A stretch of DNA of 64,000 nucleotides, from the NCBI RefSeq assembly GCF_022844445.1, contig NZ_JALHLS010000001.1, forward strand, positions 62,001 to 126,000, given 5' to 3'. The stretch is from Hyphomonas sp. GTDB lineage: Bacteria; Pseudomonadota; Alphaproteobacteria; Caulobacterales; Hyphomonadaceae. A model generated the notes under the pieces. It did not search any database. It worked only from the letters and a program-made list of their open reading frames with translations, and was not told the DNA's origin. A program made the translations under genes and the position numbers. Each line of letters begins with the position of its first letter. Within the stretch, counting starts at the first letter, position 1. Shown here one piece after another: positions 17,944-27,128 of this stretch.

Positions 17944-19236
17944 TCAGCCCTCGAACGGATCCCGCATCAGGATGACGTCTTCGCGTTCCGGCGACGTCGA
18001 TACGAGGGCGCAGGGTTTGCCGACGAGTTCCTCCAGACGGCGAACATAAACGACCGCTTCGGCCGGAAGGTCGGCCCAGCTGCGGGCACCGCGGGTTGAG
18101 CCGCTCCAGCCCTTCAGCGTTTCGTAGACGGGCTCGACAGCGGCCTGATCGGTGAGGCCAGCCGGGAAATAGTCGATCGTCTTGCCGCCCAGCTTGTAGG
18201 CCGTGCAGACCTTGATCTCGTCAAAGCCGTCGAGCACGTCGAGCTTCGTCAGGGCAAGGCCGTTGACGCCCGACGTGGCGCAGGCCTGGCGCACCATGAC
18301 GGAATCGAACCAGCCGCAACGCCGGGGGCGGCCGGTATTAGTGCCGAACTCGTGGCCAACCGTGCCGAGGCGCTTGCCGATGTCGTTGTCCTGTTCGGTA
18401 GGGAACGGGCCGGAGCCGACGCGTGTTGTGTAGGCCTTGGCGAGGCCGAGGACGTACGAGATGGCGCCGGGGCCGACACCTGAGCCGGCGCTGGCATTGC
18501 CAGCGACCACGCTGGACGAGGTCACGAAGGGATAGGTGCCATGGTCCACGTCCAGCATCACGCCTTGCGCGCCTTCGAACAGGATGCGGCGGCCCTTGCG
18601 GACCTGCTCGTCCAGCAGTTTCCAGACGGGCTGGGCATAGGCGAGCACCTGCGGAGCGATCTTCAGAAGCTCGGCCTTGAGGGCCGTGCCGTCCGGCTCC
18701 GGCAAGTCGAGGCCGATGCGGAGCGGGCGGTGGTGGGCGAGCAGGCGCTCGATCTTCATGTCTAGGGCGGCGGGATCGGCAAGGTCTGCGACGCGGATGG
18801 CGCGGCGGCCCACGCGGTCTTCATAGGCCGGGCCGATGCCGCGCTTGGTGGTGCCGATCTGGGCGGCGCCGAGGGCCCCCTCCCGCGCAGCGTCGATGTC
18901 CTTGTGCCAGGGCAGGATGAGGGAGGCATTGTCCGCCAGCACAAGGCTTTGCGGCGAGACGTCCACCCCCTGCGCGCGGATGCCTTCGATTTCGGAGAGG
19001 AGGTGCCAGGGATCAACAACGACGCCATTGCCGATGACGGACAGCTTGCCGCCGCGCACAAGCCCTGAGGGCAGCAGCGCGAGCTTGAACACCTTTCCGT
19101 CAATGACGAGCGTGTGGCCAGCATTGTGACCGCCCTGGAAGCGGACGACGACATCGGCGCGCGCCGACAGCCAGTCCACGATCTTGCCCTTGCCTTCGTC
19201 ACCCCACTGGGCGCCTACGACGACGACTCCTGCCAT
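17944..19236 (-). CDS. purA: Adenylosuccinate synthetase
   Basis: 430 residues, typical length. The N-terminus [22 protein letters not shown] carries the GDEGKGK P-loop and the catalytic Asp. GHNAGHT (about residues 37-43) is the IMP/GTP catalytic histidine region, and [12 protein letters not shown] is the second signature. It makes adenylosuccinate from IMP, aspartate and GTP in AMP synthesis. The start at 19236 is the family start; the upstream open extension of 60 codons lacks similarity. It is convergent with sdhB and downstream of the PagL-like gene on the same strand (85-base gap). Confidence 0.97.
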   Translation of the reverse strand: MAGVVVVGAQWGDEGKGKIVDWLSARADVVVRFQGGHNAGHTLVIDGKVFKLALLPSGLVRGGKLSVIGNGVVVDPWHLLSEIEGIRAQGVDVSPQSLVLADNASLILPWHKDIDAAREGALGAAQIGTTKRGIGPAYEDRVGRRAIRVADLADPAALDMKIERLLAHHRPLRIGLDLPEPDGTALKAELLKIAPQVLAYAQPVWKLLDEQVRKGRRILFEGAQGVMLDVDHGTYPFVTSSSVVAGNASAGSGVGPGAISYVLGLAKAYTTRVGSGPFPTEQDNDIGKRLGTVGHEFGTNTGRPRRCGWFDSVMVRQACATSGVNGLALTKLDVLDGFDEIKVCTAYKLGGKTIDYFPAGLTDQAAVEPVYETLKGWSGSTRGARSWADLPAEAVVYVRRLEELVGKPCALVSTSPEREDVILMRDPFEG

Positions 19237-19321
19237 GTTCCGCTCCGTTTGCAGCCGCGGCGACAAGGGCAGGATTTGGCCGCCAAATGCAAGGTCAAAG
19301 GCGTGCGATGATTGGCCCCGG

Positions 19322-19900
19322 TTACTCGCCGAGGCGATAGAAGACCCGGACACCAACATTGTCGATGCCCTGGTTGCGCCCTTCCCCGAGAATCTGGCCG
19401 TGGGAGAGGTGCTCAAACATCAACTGGACGCCCCACCTGTCGGTGACTTCACGGTTCAGTGCGAAACTGGTGCGGAAGAGGTCGCGCGAGCCAAAGTAGA
19501 TTTTGCTGCGCGAGATCGGATCGTTGCGCGGATCGCCCTGAGGAAAGCGGAAATCCAGCTCACCATCGTGGATGACATACCCGACGCCGGGCTCGAACGC
19601 CCACCCCTCGGCAAAGCCCCAGCGCCATTGCAGGCCGGCGCCGCCATAGCTGGTATCCCCGGCAATGTTGACGCTCGCGACGACATAAGGGCGCGGACTA
19701 CCCAGGATATTCAGAAGTTCCGGAGAGGCAAAGACAGCTTCGCCGCTGAGATCCGGGCTCTCTTCCTTTTCGGCATTGTCGCAGTCGGTGACGCAGACAT
19801 TGTGCTGCATGAGGCCGAGACGGACTTCTTCCACGATATCTGCTGAAGCCATGGACGCGGGCAGCGCGGCAAGTGCGAGGGAGACAACGAGACGGCGCAT
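19322..19900 (-). CDS. Acyloxyacyl hydrolase / lipid A 3-O-deacylase (PagL-like) outer-membrane protein
   Basis: 192 residues with a signal peptide ([20 protein letters not shown]). The mature barrel ends in [12 protein letters not shown]. The motif [10 protein letters not shown] (about residues 159-168) matches the PagL catalytic His-x-Ser, and the downstream acidic residue ([11 protein letters not shown]) may be an Asp in place of the catalytic Glu. PagL-type enzymes sit in the outer membrane and remove the 3-linked acyl chain of lipid A, changing envelope charge and immune recognition. Two cysteines near the mature N-terminus (NVCVTDCDN) could form a disulfide, which is unusual for short PagL proteins. 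Assignment is by motif and layout. Confidence 0.75.
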   Translation of the reverse strand: MRRLVVSLALAALPASMASADIVEEVRLGLMQHNVCVTDCDNAEKEESPDLSGEAVFASPELLNILGSPRPYVVASVNIAGDTSYGGAGLQWRWGFAEGWAFEPGVGYVIHDGELDFRFPQGDPRNDPISRSKIYFGSRDLFRTSFALNREVTDRWGVQLMFEHLSHGQILGEGRNQGIDNVGVRVFYRLGE

Positions 19901-19992
19901 GATCTCTCAACGATTACAAACGTATCCCGTTCCATCGCCCCCCTGCGCAGGGTCCGTCAAGCCAGTTCAGCCTGTGCTGGGACACGTCCCCG

Positions 19993-20564
19993 TCATAGGA
20001 CGGCCTGCGCAACACGTTTGGCGAACAGTTCCGCGGCCTTGAGTTCATAGCGGTCCGGGGTCTGTTCGGCAGGCAGGTCCGTCAGCGCCTGGATGGCGAA
20101 GCCGGGGAAACGGCCAGCGCGGTCGTGGGCTGCAGCGAAGTCGCTCTTCGACAACTGTAGCCACTCGGGATGTCGCTGCCGACCCAGACCATGCCCGGTT
20201 GCGCTGCGAGCATCGCAATCTGATCCAGGGTGACGGTCCTGTCGACCGACAGGTAGCCGGAGGCAGTGAAACCGGCGGCGACCTTGTTGTCCCAAGTGCA
20301 GTTGAACCAGGCCTTTGAGGTTACGTCGATGGAGGTCTTCATGACGCCGCAAGCCGAGCCCATGAAGGTCGGCGCGCCGAAGATGATAGCGTCCGCCGCG
20401 GCAAGTTCGCCCCACGGACCAGCGCCTGGTGAGGTCAGATCCTCCGCCTTGCAGAGGCGCACGTCAGCGCGCTTCACGGACCCGGCACCCTTGCAGACAT
20501 GCTCTGCGGCCGTGGCCGTCTGGCCCTAGCCTGAAAAGTCGGCGCTCGCGATCCTGGCCGTGTT
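19993..20564 (-). pseudogene. Decayed flavodoxin / NADPH-dependent FMN reductase-type gene (WrbA-like)
   Basis: The remnant reads, on the minus strand, ARIASADFSG, then an in-frame TAG at 20526-20528, then GQTATAAEHVCKGAGSV and on through AAADAIIFGAPTFMGSACG and KVAAGFTASGY to GMVWVGSDIPSGY. Near 20155 a one-base frameshift moves the family-like C-terminus (QLSKSDFAAAHDRAGRF to ELFAKRVAQAVL, stop at 19993) into another frame. FSG-x-GQTATAAE is the FMN phosphate loop of flavodoxins with the x codon (usually Tyr or Asn) turned into a stop, and no start codon is found in the expected place. A GTG at 20477 could in theory give a 131-residue product lacking the FMN loop. A sequencing error could explain one lesion but not all three. 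Confidence 0.75.
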
Positions 20565-20674
20565 GGGGCCCCTGCTCCGTTGATGGCCAACAGATGGGGC
20601 GGGTGATGCGAAGATCAGCCCGCCCCTGAGGCATAGTGTTTATGCCGTCCGTCCATGGAAAGAACGACTGACCG

Positions 20675-22270
20675 TCAGAAGCTCAGCACTTTCACGTAGC
20701 GCACCTGCGGCAGGGCATCGAGTTTCTCGATAACCGAGGCCGGCGGCAGCGAGTCGATACCGATCAACGCGATGGCTTCGCCGCCGGCAGCCTGACGGCC
20801 GAGGTGAAAGGTGGCGATGTTCACCTTCGCTTCGCCGAGCATCTGGCCAAGCGCGCCGATGAAGCCCGGCTTGTCGAGGTTGTTCACATACAGCGTGACC
20901 GGAGAGAAATCGCCTTCCAGCGCCATGCCCTTCACCTCGACGATGCGCGGCTTGCCGGCGATCAGTGCGCCGGCCAGCGTGCGCCAGCCGCCTTCCGGCG
21001 AATTCTTCGTAGCTTTGGTTTTCACCTTGATGCGGATCAGGCTGTCATAGACCGGGCTCGACTCGGTCTTGGTCTCGGTGAGCTTGATGCCGCTCTCGGC
21101 AAGAATTGCAGGAGCCGAGACCATGTTCACGTCGCCGCGCGAGGCGCGCAGCAGGCCCGCGAGCAGCGCGGCGGTGACCGGCTTGCGGTTCAGCTCGGCG
21201 ACTTCGCCTTCATACTCGATGACCACTTCATCATATCCATAGTCCGAGATTTGCCCGGCAAAGGAGCCGAGCTTCTCGGCGAGCGTCGCGAAGGGACGGA
21301 TGCGCGGAGCCTCTTCTGCGGTTACAGACGGCATGTTGAGCGCATTGGTAACGGCGCCGGTCAGCAGGTAGTCCGACATCTGCTCGGCCACCTGAAGGGC
21401 GACGTTTTCCTGCGCCTCGTTGGTCGACGCGCCGAGGTGGGGCGTGGCAACGAAGTTCTTCTTGCCGAACAGCACGTTTTCCTTGGCGGGCTCGACGGCG
21501 AACACGTCGAAAGCGGCGCCGGCGAGATGGCCCGATTCTAGAAGGTCTGCCACGGCCTGCTCGTCGACAAGGCCGCCGCGCGCGCAGTTGACGAGGATGA
21601 GGCCCTTCTTGGTCTTCTCGAGACTTTCGCGCGAGAGGATATTGCGTGTCTGATCCGTGAGCGGAACATGCAACGTTATGACGTCTGCGCGCTTCAGGAG
21701 CGTGTCGAGGTCGACCTTCTCGACGCCGAGCTCGATGGCGCGCTCGTCTGTGAGGAAAGGGTCATAGGCGACAACACGCATCTTCAGGCCGATGGCGCGC
21801 TCTGCGACGCGGCTGCCGATGTTGCCTGCCCCGATCAGGCCGAGCGTCTTGAAGGAGACCTCGACGCCCATATAACCTGACTTCGGCCACTTGCCGGCCT
21901 GCGTATCATTGTTGGCGGCGGGGATCTGCCGGGCGGCCGCAAACATCATGGCGATGGCATGCTCTGCCGTCGTGATGGCGTTTCCGAAAGGCGTGTTCAT
22001 GACGACGACGCCCTTGGCAGTGGCAGCCTTGATGTCGATGTTGTCGACGCCGATGCCCGCGCGGCCAATGACCTTCAGATTGGTTGCCGCCGCAATCACG
22101 TCAGCATCCGGCTTGCAAGCCGAGCGGACAGCGAGACCGTCATACTGGGGAATAATCTTGATCAGATCTTCCTTGGACAGACCAACCTTGATGTCGGTTT
22201 CTATACCGCGCGCCTTGAAGATTTCGACGGCGGCGGGGGAGAGCGAATCTCCGATGAGGACTTTAGGCAT
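20675..22270 (-). CDS. serA: D-3-phosphoglycerate dehydrogenase
   Basis: 531 residues, the long form with an extra intervening domain and a C-terminal ACT domain. MPKVLIGDSLSPAA begins the protein. TLGLIGAGNIGSRVAERAIG (about residues 142-161) is the NAD-binding loop, and HLGASTNEAQENVA contains the catalytic histidine. NLDKPGFIGALGQMLGEAKVNIATFHLGR (from about residue 465) is the ACT domain that gives serine feedback in relatives. It oxidises 3-phosphoglycerate, the first step of serine synthesis. It starts 6 bases after the GNAT gene and is the third gene of the serC operon. Confidence 0.97.
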   Translation of the reverse strand: MPKVLIGDSLSPAAVEIFKARGIETDIKVGLSKEDLIKIIPQYDGLAVRSACKPDADVIAAATNLKVIGRAGIGVDNIDIKAATAKGVVVMNTPFGNAITTAEHAIAMMFAAARQIPAANNDTQAGKWPKSGYMGVEVSFKTLGLIGAGNIGSRVAERAIGLKMRVVAYDPFLTDERAIELGVEKVDLDTLLKRADVITLHVPLTDQTRNILSRESLEKTKKGLILVNCARGGLVDEQAVADLLESGHLAGAAFDVFAVEPAKENVLFGKKNFVATPHLGASTNEAQENVALQVAEQMSDYLLTGAVTNALNMPSVTAEEAPRIRPFATLAEKLGSFAGQISDYGYDEVVIEYEGEVAELNRKPVTAALLAGLLRASRGDVNMVSAPAILAESGIKLTETKTESSPVYDSLIRIKVKTKATKNSPEGGWRTLAGALIAGKPRIVEVKGMALEGDFSPVTLYVNNLDKPGFIGALGQMLGEAKVNIATFHLGRQAAGGEAIALIGIDSLPPASVIEKLDALPQVRYVKVLSF

Positions 22271-22276
22271 AGTGGA

Positions 22277-22825
22277 TCATTCTCCAGAAAGAGGTTTGAG
22301 CCAGGCGTCGCGAGTCAGGCGATGAACCAGGCAGATATCGTTGTCTTCACCGAGCTCCCGGATCCCTTCCGGGCGGAAGCCAAGCCGTTGATAGAAAGTG
22401 TGTGCGCGGGTGTTTGAAGCGAGCGGGTCGATGATGATAGCCGTCACCTCAGGGCCCAGAAAGCAGGCCTCGATGGCCAAGCGCATCATCTCGGCCCCGT
22501 AGCCGTGGCCATGGTCGGCGGCGCTGCCAATCCAGATATCGATGGCACGCAGCCCCGGTTCAATGTCGCCCCAGTATCGAGTTCGTTCCGTATGCGGATC
22601 GATGATCTGCATGCCCCCGATGGGCCGGCCATCGAGCTCGGCGATGAAGTACTGGTAGTCTTCCCGAACGAGCGCAAGCTCATCTGGCCAGTAGGTATCG
22701 CCGAAGGCCTTTTCGGCATCCGGATCATCGGATGTCGCTGAAATGACGTGTGGTTCCAGATCCCAGAGGTCCAGATGCGGCACATCATTCAGGGTGGCGG
22801 GGCGGAGAGTGATCATCGGATACAT
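22277..22825 (-). CDS. GNAT acetyltransferase resembling aminoglycoside 6'-N-acetyltransferases
   Basis: 182 residues covering one GNAT domain. ITLRPATLNDVPHLDLWD starts the fold. The segment RPIGGMQIIDP, then YWGDIEPGLRAIDIWIG, then GHGYGAEMMRLAIEACF (acetyl-CoA loop with G-x-G-x-G/A), then IIIDPLASNTRAHTFYQRLGF closely follows the AAC(6')-Ib-like arrangement. The ATG at 22825 is supported by GGGAGGA 7 bases upstream. It lies between serC and serA in the same direction. It could acetylate an aminoglycoside, or an amino-acid or other amine related to serine metabolism; resistance is not shown. Sequence style matches its neighbours, so recent transfer is not obvious. Confidence 0.85.
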   Translation of the reverse strand: MYPMITLRPATLNDVPHLDLWDLEPHVISATSDDPDAEKAFGDTYWPDELALVREDYQYFIAELDGRPIGGMQIIDPHTERTRYWGDIEPGLRAIDIWIGSAADHGHGYGAEMMRLAIEACFLGPEVTAIIIDPLASNTRAHTFYQRLGFRPEGIRELGEDNDICLVHRLTRDAWLKPLSGE

Positions 22826-22931
22826 CCCTGTCCTCCCGGCCGGAGCGAGGCAGTGGGCCGGGACCTCTTCACCAGAGTGGCAAGCAGGTCCCGGATCACA
22901 TCGCGCGCGCCTGACCGGGGTGACAGCGTGC

Positions 22932-24098
22932 CTAAAGCTTCGCCGCTTCCTCGTGGAAGGCCCAGTCGAGCCAGGGGACAAGCTTGGCGACGTCCGACGG
23001 GTCAACGGAACCACCGCACCAGATGCGCAGGCCCGGAGGGGCCTTGGCATAGCCGGCGGCGTCATAGCAGGCGTTCTCGGTCTCGAGGCGTTTCATGAAT
23101 TTCTTGATGAAATCACGCTGGCCGGCCTCATCGAGCGCCGCAACGCGCGGATCGACAATCTTGAACGTTACGCCGGTGTTCGACCGCACGGACGCATCCG
23201 GACACAGAAACTCGACCCAGCTGGTCCGTCCGACCCAGTCCGTCAGAGTACGCAGGCTGTCGTCCGAGCGCTCTTTCAGCTTCTTCCAGCCGCCAAGCCG
23301 CTCAACCCAATCCAGCGCCTGCAGGTAGTCCTCGACGCAGAGCATGGAGGGCGTGTTGATCGTGGCGCCTTCAAAAAGGTCCTCGTCGAGCTTGCCGCCC
23401 TTGGTCATGCGGAAGAGTTTCGGGAGGGGGCGGTCCGGCGTGTAGGTTTCGAGGCGGCGCACGGCATTCGGAGAGAGGATCAGCATGCCATGGGCAGCTT
23501 CACCGCCGAGGCATTTTTGCCAGCTGTACGTGATCACATCGAGCTTTTCCCACTCGATGTCCTGACTAAAGGCGGCCGAGGTGGCGTCGCAAATGACGAT
23601 CCGGTCGGGGTTCGGCTTGATCCAGTCGGCATTCTTGACGCGCACGCCGGAGGTGGTGCCGTTCCAGGTAAAGACGATGTCGGCATCATCGCGGGCTTTC
23701 GAGAAGTCCGGGAGGGCGCCGTAGTCGGCGTTGTAGCTCTTGCAGTCTGGCAACTTCAACTGCTTGACGGCGTCGGTCACCCAGTCCTGGCCGAAGCTTT
23801 CCCAAGCGAACACGTCGACAGGGCGAACACCCAGCATCGACCACATGCACATCTCGACAGCGCCCGTATCAGAGGCCGGCACAATGGCGACCCGGTAGCC
23901 TTCCGGCAGGTCGAGGATCAGCTTGGTGCGGTCGATCGCAGCTTTCAGTTTCTTCTTGGCGTCGCCCGAACGGTGCGAGCGGCCGAGGGCGGCGGTCACC
24001 AGGTTCTGGAGCGAAAATCCGGGATACTTCGCGGTGGGGCCCGAAGAAAAATGCGGGCACGCTGGGCGCACTACCGGCTTGGCGGTGGTCACGGTCAT
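22932..24098 (-). CDS. serC: Phosphoserine aminotransferase
   Basis: 388 residues, the alphaproteobacterial type that starts PVVRPACPHFSSGPTAKYPGF. PLP-binding lysine is in TYSWQKCLGGEAAHGM (about residue 193), preceded by the aspartate strand IVICDATSAAF. It converts 3-phosphohydroxypyruvate and glutamate to phosphoserine (and can serve in pyridoxine synthesis). The leader of about 75 bases carries a hairpin that covers the AGGAG ribosome site, see separate entry. GNAT and serA follow on the same strand at 106 and 6 bases. Confidence 0.96.
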   Translation of the reverse strand: MTVTTAKPVVRPACPHFSSGPTAKYPGFSLQNLVTAALGRSHRSGDAKKKLKAAIDRTKLILDLPEGYRVAIVPASDTGAVEMCMWSMLGVRPVDVFAWESFGQDWVTDAVKQLKLPDCKSYNADYGALPDFSKARDDADIVFTWNGTTSGVRVKNADWIKPNPDRIVICDATSAAFSQDIEWEKLDVITYSWQKCLGGEAAHGMLILSPNAVRRLETYTPDRPLPKLFRMTKGGKLDEDLFEGATINTPSMLCVEDYLQALDWVERLGGWKKLKERSDDSLRTLTDWVGRTSWVEFLCPDASVRSNTGVTFKIVDPRVAALDEAGQRDFIKKFMKRLETENACYDAAGYAKAPPGLRIWCGGSVDPSDVAKLVPWLDWAFHEEAAKL

Positions 24099-24170
24099 CT
24101 GTTTTTACTCCTATCCTCACAGATAGGCTGGGCGCCGTTGGGGGCGCCTGGCCCGCGGGCGGTTTCTCAC
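24099..24170 (-). ncRNA. serC leader RNA candidate with Shine-Dalgarno sequestering hairpin
   Basis: On the minus strand the serC leader has two hairpins: GGCGCC/GGCGCC at 24131-24148 (6-base loop) and CCTATC/GATAGG at 24110-24127 (6-base loop). The AGGAG ribosome site (24108-24112) overlaps the 3' arm of the second hairpin. A conserved serC leader RNA is known in alphaproteobacteria at this place; the match here is by position and shape, not by covariance search. Confidence 0.5.
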
Positions 24171-24274
24171 AGTTCCGGACTTTCCGCAAACGGCATTTTT
24201 CAGGCGCAGGCAGGTGACACTCCTTCGCGCGGGGTTATGGTGCCGCCAAATGCCTGACCCTTGGAGGTGCTGCC

Positions 24275-26248
24275 ATGCGCAACCTGTTGTTTTCTTCCGC
24301 CATTCTGCTGGTCACGGGCTGCGCAAGTGCGCTGTCCCCGCAGGCGCCCGCAGAACAGGCCACCCCGCCGGCGGATGCCGCCCCCTTCAAGACCTACAGC
24401 GCGCAGCAATTCTATGACACGGTGAACTATAGCCTGGCGTCTGATCAGGGCCGCTGTTTTGCACCGGACGGCGAGACGCTGCTCGTCAGCTCGGATGAGA
24501 CCGGCATCATCAATGCCTATGAGATGAACCTTGATGGCACGAAAACAGCGCTGACAGCTTCGGCTATCGACTCAACCTATGCTGAGACGTTTTTCCCCTC
24601 CGATGACCGCATCCTCGTCGAGGCGGACAAGGGCGGCAACGAGATCAACCATCTCTATGTGCGCGCCAGCGACGGCACATTGACCGACCTTACGCCCGGC
24701 GAGAAGACACGGGCCTATTTCCTCGGATGGGATCAATCCGGGGAGACCTTCTATGTCGCCACGAACGCGCGGGACGAGCAAACCGATGATGTCTACGCCT
24801 ACTCGGCTGCCGATTATTCGAGCCGTTTGATCTACCAGAATGATGGAAAGGAAATCGGCGCCATCAGCCCCGACGGCAAACACCTGGCGCTGGTCGAGAA
24901 TGTCTCAAGCGCCGACGCCAACGTCTACCTCATTGATCTGTCCGCCGCGGCGCCTGTGCAGACGCTGATCACACCGCATGCGGGCAACATTGCCTACACA
25001 ACCTATGGCTTTACGCCGGATGGCCAGAAATTGGTATACGGAACAAACGAACATGGCGAATTCACTGAAGCCTGGACGCATGATGTTACGACCGGTGCAA
25101 AAGCTGAGCTGGCGTCAGCCGACTGGGACGTTCTCGACGTCAGCTTCTCGCCGAGCGGTCGCTACCGGGTGACCACCGTCAACGCCGACGGCCTTTGGGA
25201 AGTGACCTTCCTCGACACGACTACCGGCAAACCTTTAGCCCTTACCGGCGTACCGGATGGGGAAGTCACGCAGGTCTGCTTCAATGCGGACGAAACGCGC
25301 GTCGCCTTCGGCGTCAACACGGACACCTCGCCGCGCAACATTTACGCCGCCGACCTATCCACCGGCGCCGCGACCCGCCTGACCAGTGCACTCTCGTCCG
25401 AAATCGACGAAGCGAATCTCGTGACCGCGTCCATCGTGCGCTATCCGAGTTTCGACGGGCTCGAGATTCCGGCGATCTTCTATGTGCCAAAGACGGCTTC
25501 TGCGGAGACCCCTGCTCCGGCTGTCGTCTGGGTGCATGGCGGCCCGGGCGGGCAAAGCCAGAAAGGCTACGCAGCCGAAATCCAGTTCCTCGTGAACAAT
25601 GGCTACGCTGTTCTGGCGGCGAATAACCGCGGATCGTCCGGCTACGGAAAAACCTTCTTCCACATGGACGACAAGCGCCATGGGCAGGAAGACCTGCAGG
25701 ATATCGTCTGGGGTAGGGCCTATCTTGAATCGTTGGACTATATTGACGGCGAACGGATCGGCATTGTCGGAGGTTCGTATGGCGGCTTCATAACCGCAGC
25801 AGCCCTCGCCTTCGAGCCGGAAGTGTTCGATGCCGGCATTAACATCTTCGGCGTGACAAACTGGGTGCGGACGCTCGAGAGCATCCCCGCCTGGTGGGGC
25901 TCGTTCCGCGTGGCCCTCTATGACGAGATGGGAGACCCCGCGACGGATGCCGAGCGGCACCGCGCAATATCGCCACTGTTCCACGCCTCGAACATTGTGA
26001 GGCCAATGCTGGTCGTGCAGGGCTCCAACGACCCACGTGTCCTGCAGGTCGAGAGCGACGAGATCGTTGCCGCAGTGCGGGCAAACGGTGTGCCGGTCGA
26101 GTATGTTGTGTTCCCTGATGAGGGCCACGGTTTCCGGAAGAAGGCGAACCGGATCACGGCGGCAGAGGCTTATCTGAGCTTCCTCGACAGATACCTGAAG
26201 GGCAAGGCGGCAGGCGGAACGGCTGTGGGTGCAGGATCTCTGAACTGA
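24275..26248 (+). CDS. S9 family prolyl-oligopeptidase-like peptidase, putative lipoprotein
   Basis: 657 residues. The N-terminus MRNLLFSSAILLVTGC has a lipobox (VTGC), pointing to a periplasmic lipid-anchored protein. Residues about 60-390 form repeated beta-propeller strands with SPDGK and TPDGQ motifs (WD40/PD40-like). The C-terminal alpha/beta-hydrolase has the nucleophile GGSYGGF (Ser near 500), aspartate in GSNDPR (near 585) and histidine in DEGHGF (near 615). It would cleave short peptides or acylated peptides after propeller gating. GGAGGTG precedes the ATG. It diverges from serC. Confidence 0.93.
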   Translation: MRNLLFSSAILLVTGCASALSPQAPAEQATPPADAAPFKTYSAQQFYDTVNYSLASDQGRCFAPDGETLLVSSDETGIINAYEMNLDGTKTALTASAIDSTYAETFFPSDDRILVEADKGGNEINHLYVRASDGTLTDLTPGEKTRAYFLGWDQSGETFYVATNARDEQTDDVYAYSAADYSSRLIYQNDGKEIGAISPDGKHLALVENVSSADANVYLIDLSAAAPVQTLITPHAGNIAYTTYGFTPDGQKLVYGTNEHGEFTEAWTHDVTTGAKAELASADWDVLDVSFSPSGRYRVTTVNADGLWEVTFLDTTTGKPLALTGVPDGEVTQVCFNADETRVAFGVNTDTSPRNIYAADLSTGAATRLTSALSSEIDEANLVTASIVRYPSFDGLEIPAIFYVPKTASAETPAPAVVWVHGGPGGQSQKGYAAEIQFLVNNGYAVLAANNRGSSGYGKTFFHMDDKRHGQEDLQDIVWGRAYLESLDYIDGERIGIVGGSYGGFITAAALAFEPEVFDAGINIFGVTNWVRTLESIPAWWGSFRVALYDEMGDPATDAERHRAISPLFHASNIVRPMLVVQGSNDPRVLQVESDEIVAAVRANGVPVEYVVFPDEGHGFRKKANRITAAEAYLSFLDRYLKGKAAGGTAVGAGSLN

Positions 26249-26291
26249 CCCTGTTCTTGCGTCCCGGCATGCCCGGTGCTTCACTCTGCCC

Positions 26292-27128
26292 ATGAGCATC
26301 GAAATCCTTCCCCTTTCCGGTACGCTGGGCGCAGAAATCTTCGGGCTGGACCTGCAGTCAGGCCTGTCCAATGCCGAGTTCGACAAGGTCTACCAGGCCT
26401 TCCTCGATCACAAGGTGATCATCATGCGCGGGCAGACGACCCTCCAGCCCGACCAGCACAAAGCCTTTGCGCGGCGGTTCGGCACGCTGAACGTTCACCC
26501 CTATGTGAAGGGTATGAAGGATCATCCGGAACTCCTCGAGATCATCAAGGAGAAAGAGGATAAGGTGAACTTCGGGGGCGGCTGGCACACCGACATGAGC
26601 TTCGAAGAGACTCCAGCCCTCGGCTCTATCCTGCATGCCATCGAGCTGCCGCCCTATGGCGGCGACACGCTGTTTGCAGACCAGCAGGCTGCCTATGACG
26701 CCCTGTCTCCGGGCCTGAAGGAAACATTGGGGGGCCTCAAGGCCGTCCACTCCGCAGCACGCGAATACGGCGTGCACGGAGCGTCTGCGCAGAAGCGCAA
26801 ATCGATGGACACGACCGAAGTGGAAACCGCACCGGAGTTCGAACACCCCGTGGTGCGCACCCACCCGGTGACCGGCCGCAAGGGTCTCTACATCAACCCG
26901 GCCTTCACACTTCGCTTTGCCGGCTGGTCGAAGCGGGACAGCAAGCCGTTGCTGGACTACTTGTTCAACCACTCGCGCGAGGAACGTCTCACCTGCCGCG
27001 TCCGCTGGCAGGCGGGCGATGTGACGATGTGGGACAACCGGTGCACCTGGCACTATGCACTGAATGACTATCCAGGCCACCGCCGGCATATGCGGCGCGC
27101 GACGGTGAATGGCGATAAGCCGTTCTAG
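26292..27128 (+). CDS. TauD/TfdA family alpha-ketoglutarate-dependent dioxygenase
   Basis: 278 residues, the usual size. The iron ligands are HTD in GGWHTDMSFEE (about residue 99) and the distal histidine in RCTWHYALNDYPGHRRHMRR (about residue 254), with the final arginine binding alpha-ketoglutarate. Family members oxidise sulfonates, phenoxyacetates or other small acids; the substrate cannot be told. Start context is poor. The stop codon TAG shares the tetranucleotide CTAG (27125-27128) with the stop of the convergent YhhN gene. Confidence 0.93.
   Translation: MSIEILPLSGTLGAEIFGLDLQSGLSNAEFDKVYQAFLDHKVIIMRGQTTLQPDQHKAFARRFGTLNVHPYVKGMKDHPELLEIIKEKEDKVNFGGGWHTDMSFEETPALGSILHAIELPPYGGDTLFADQQAAYDALSPGLKETLGGLKAVHSAAREYGVHGASAQKRKSMDTTEVETAPEFEHPVVRTHPVTGRKGLYINPAFTLRFAGWSKRDSKPLLDYLFNHSREERLTCRVRWQAGDVTMWDNRCTWHYALNDYPGHRRHMRRATVNGDKPF

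Noticed and set aside
22743-24257. Plus-strand open frame of about 500 codons
   Set aside because: It lies antisense to serC and its leader; the protein text has no recognisable motif while serC is clear.
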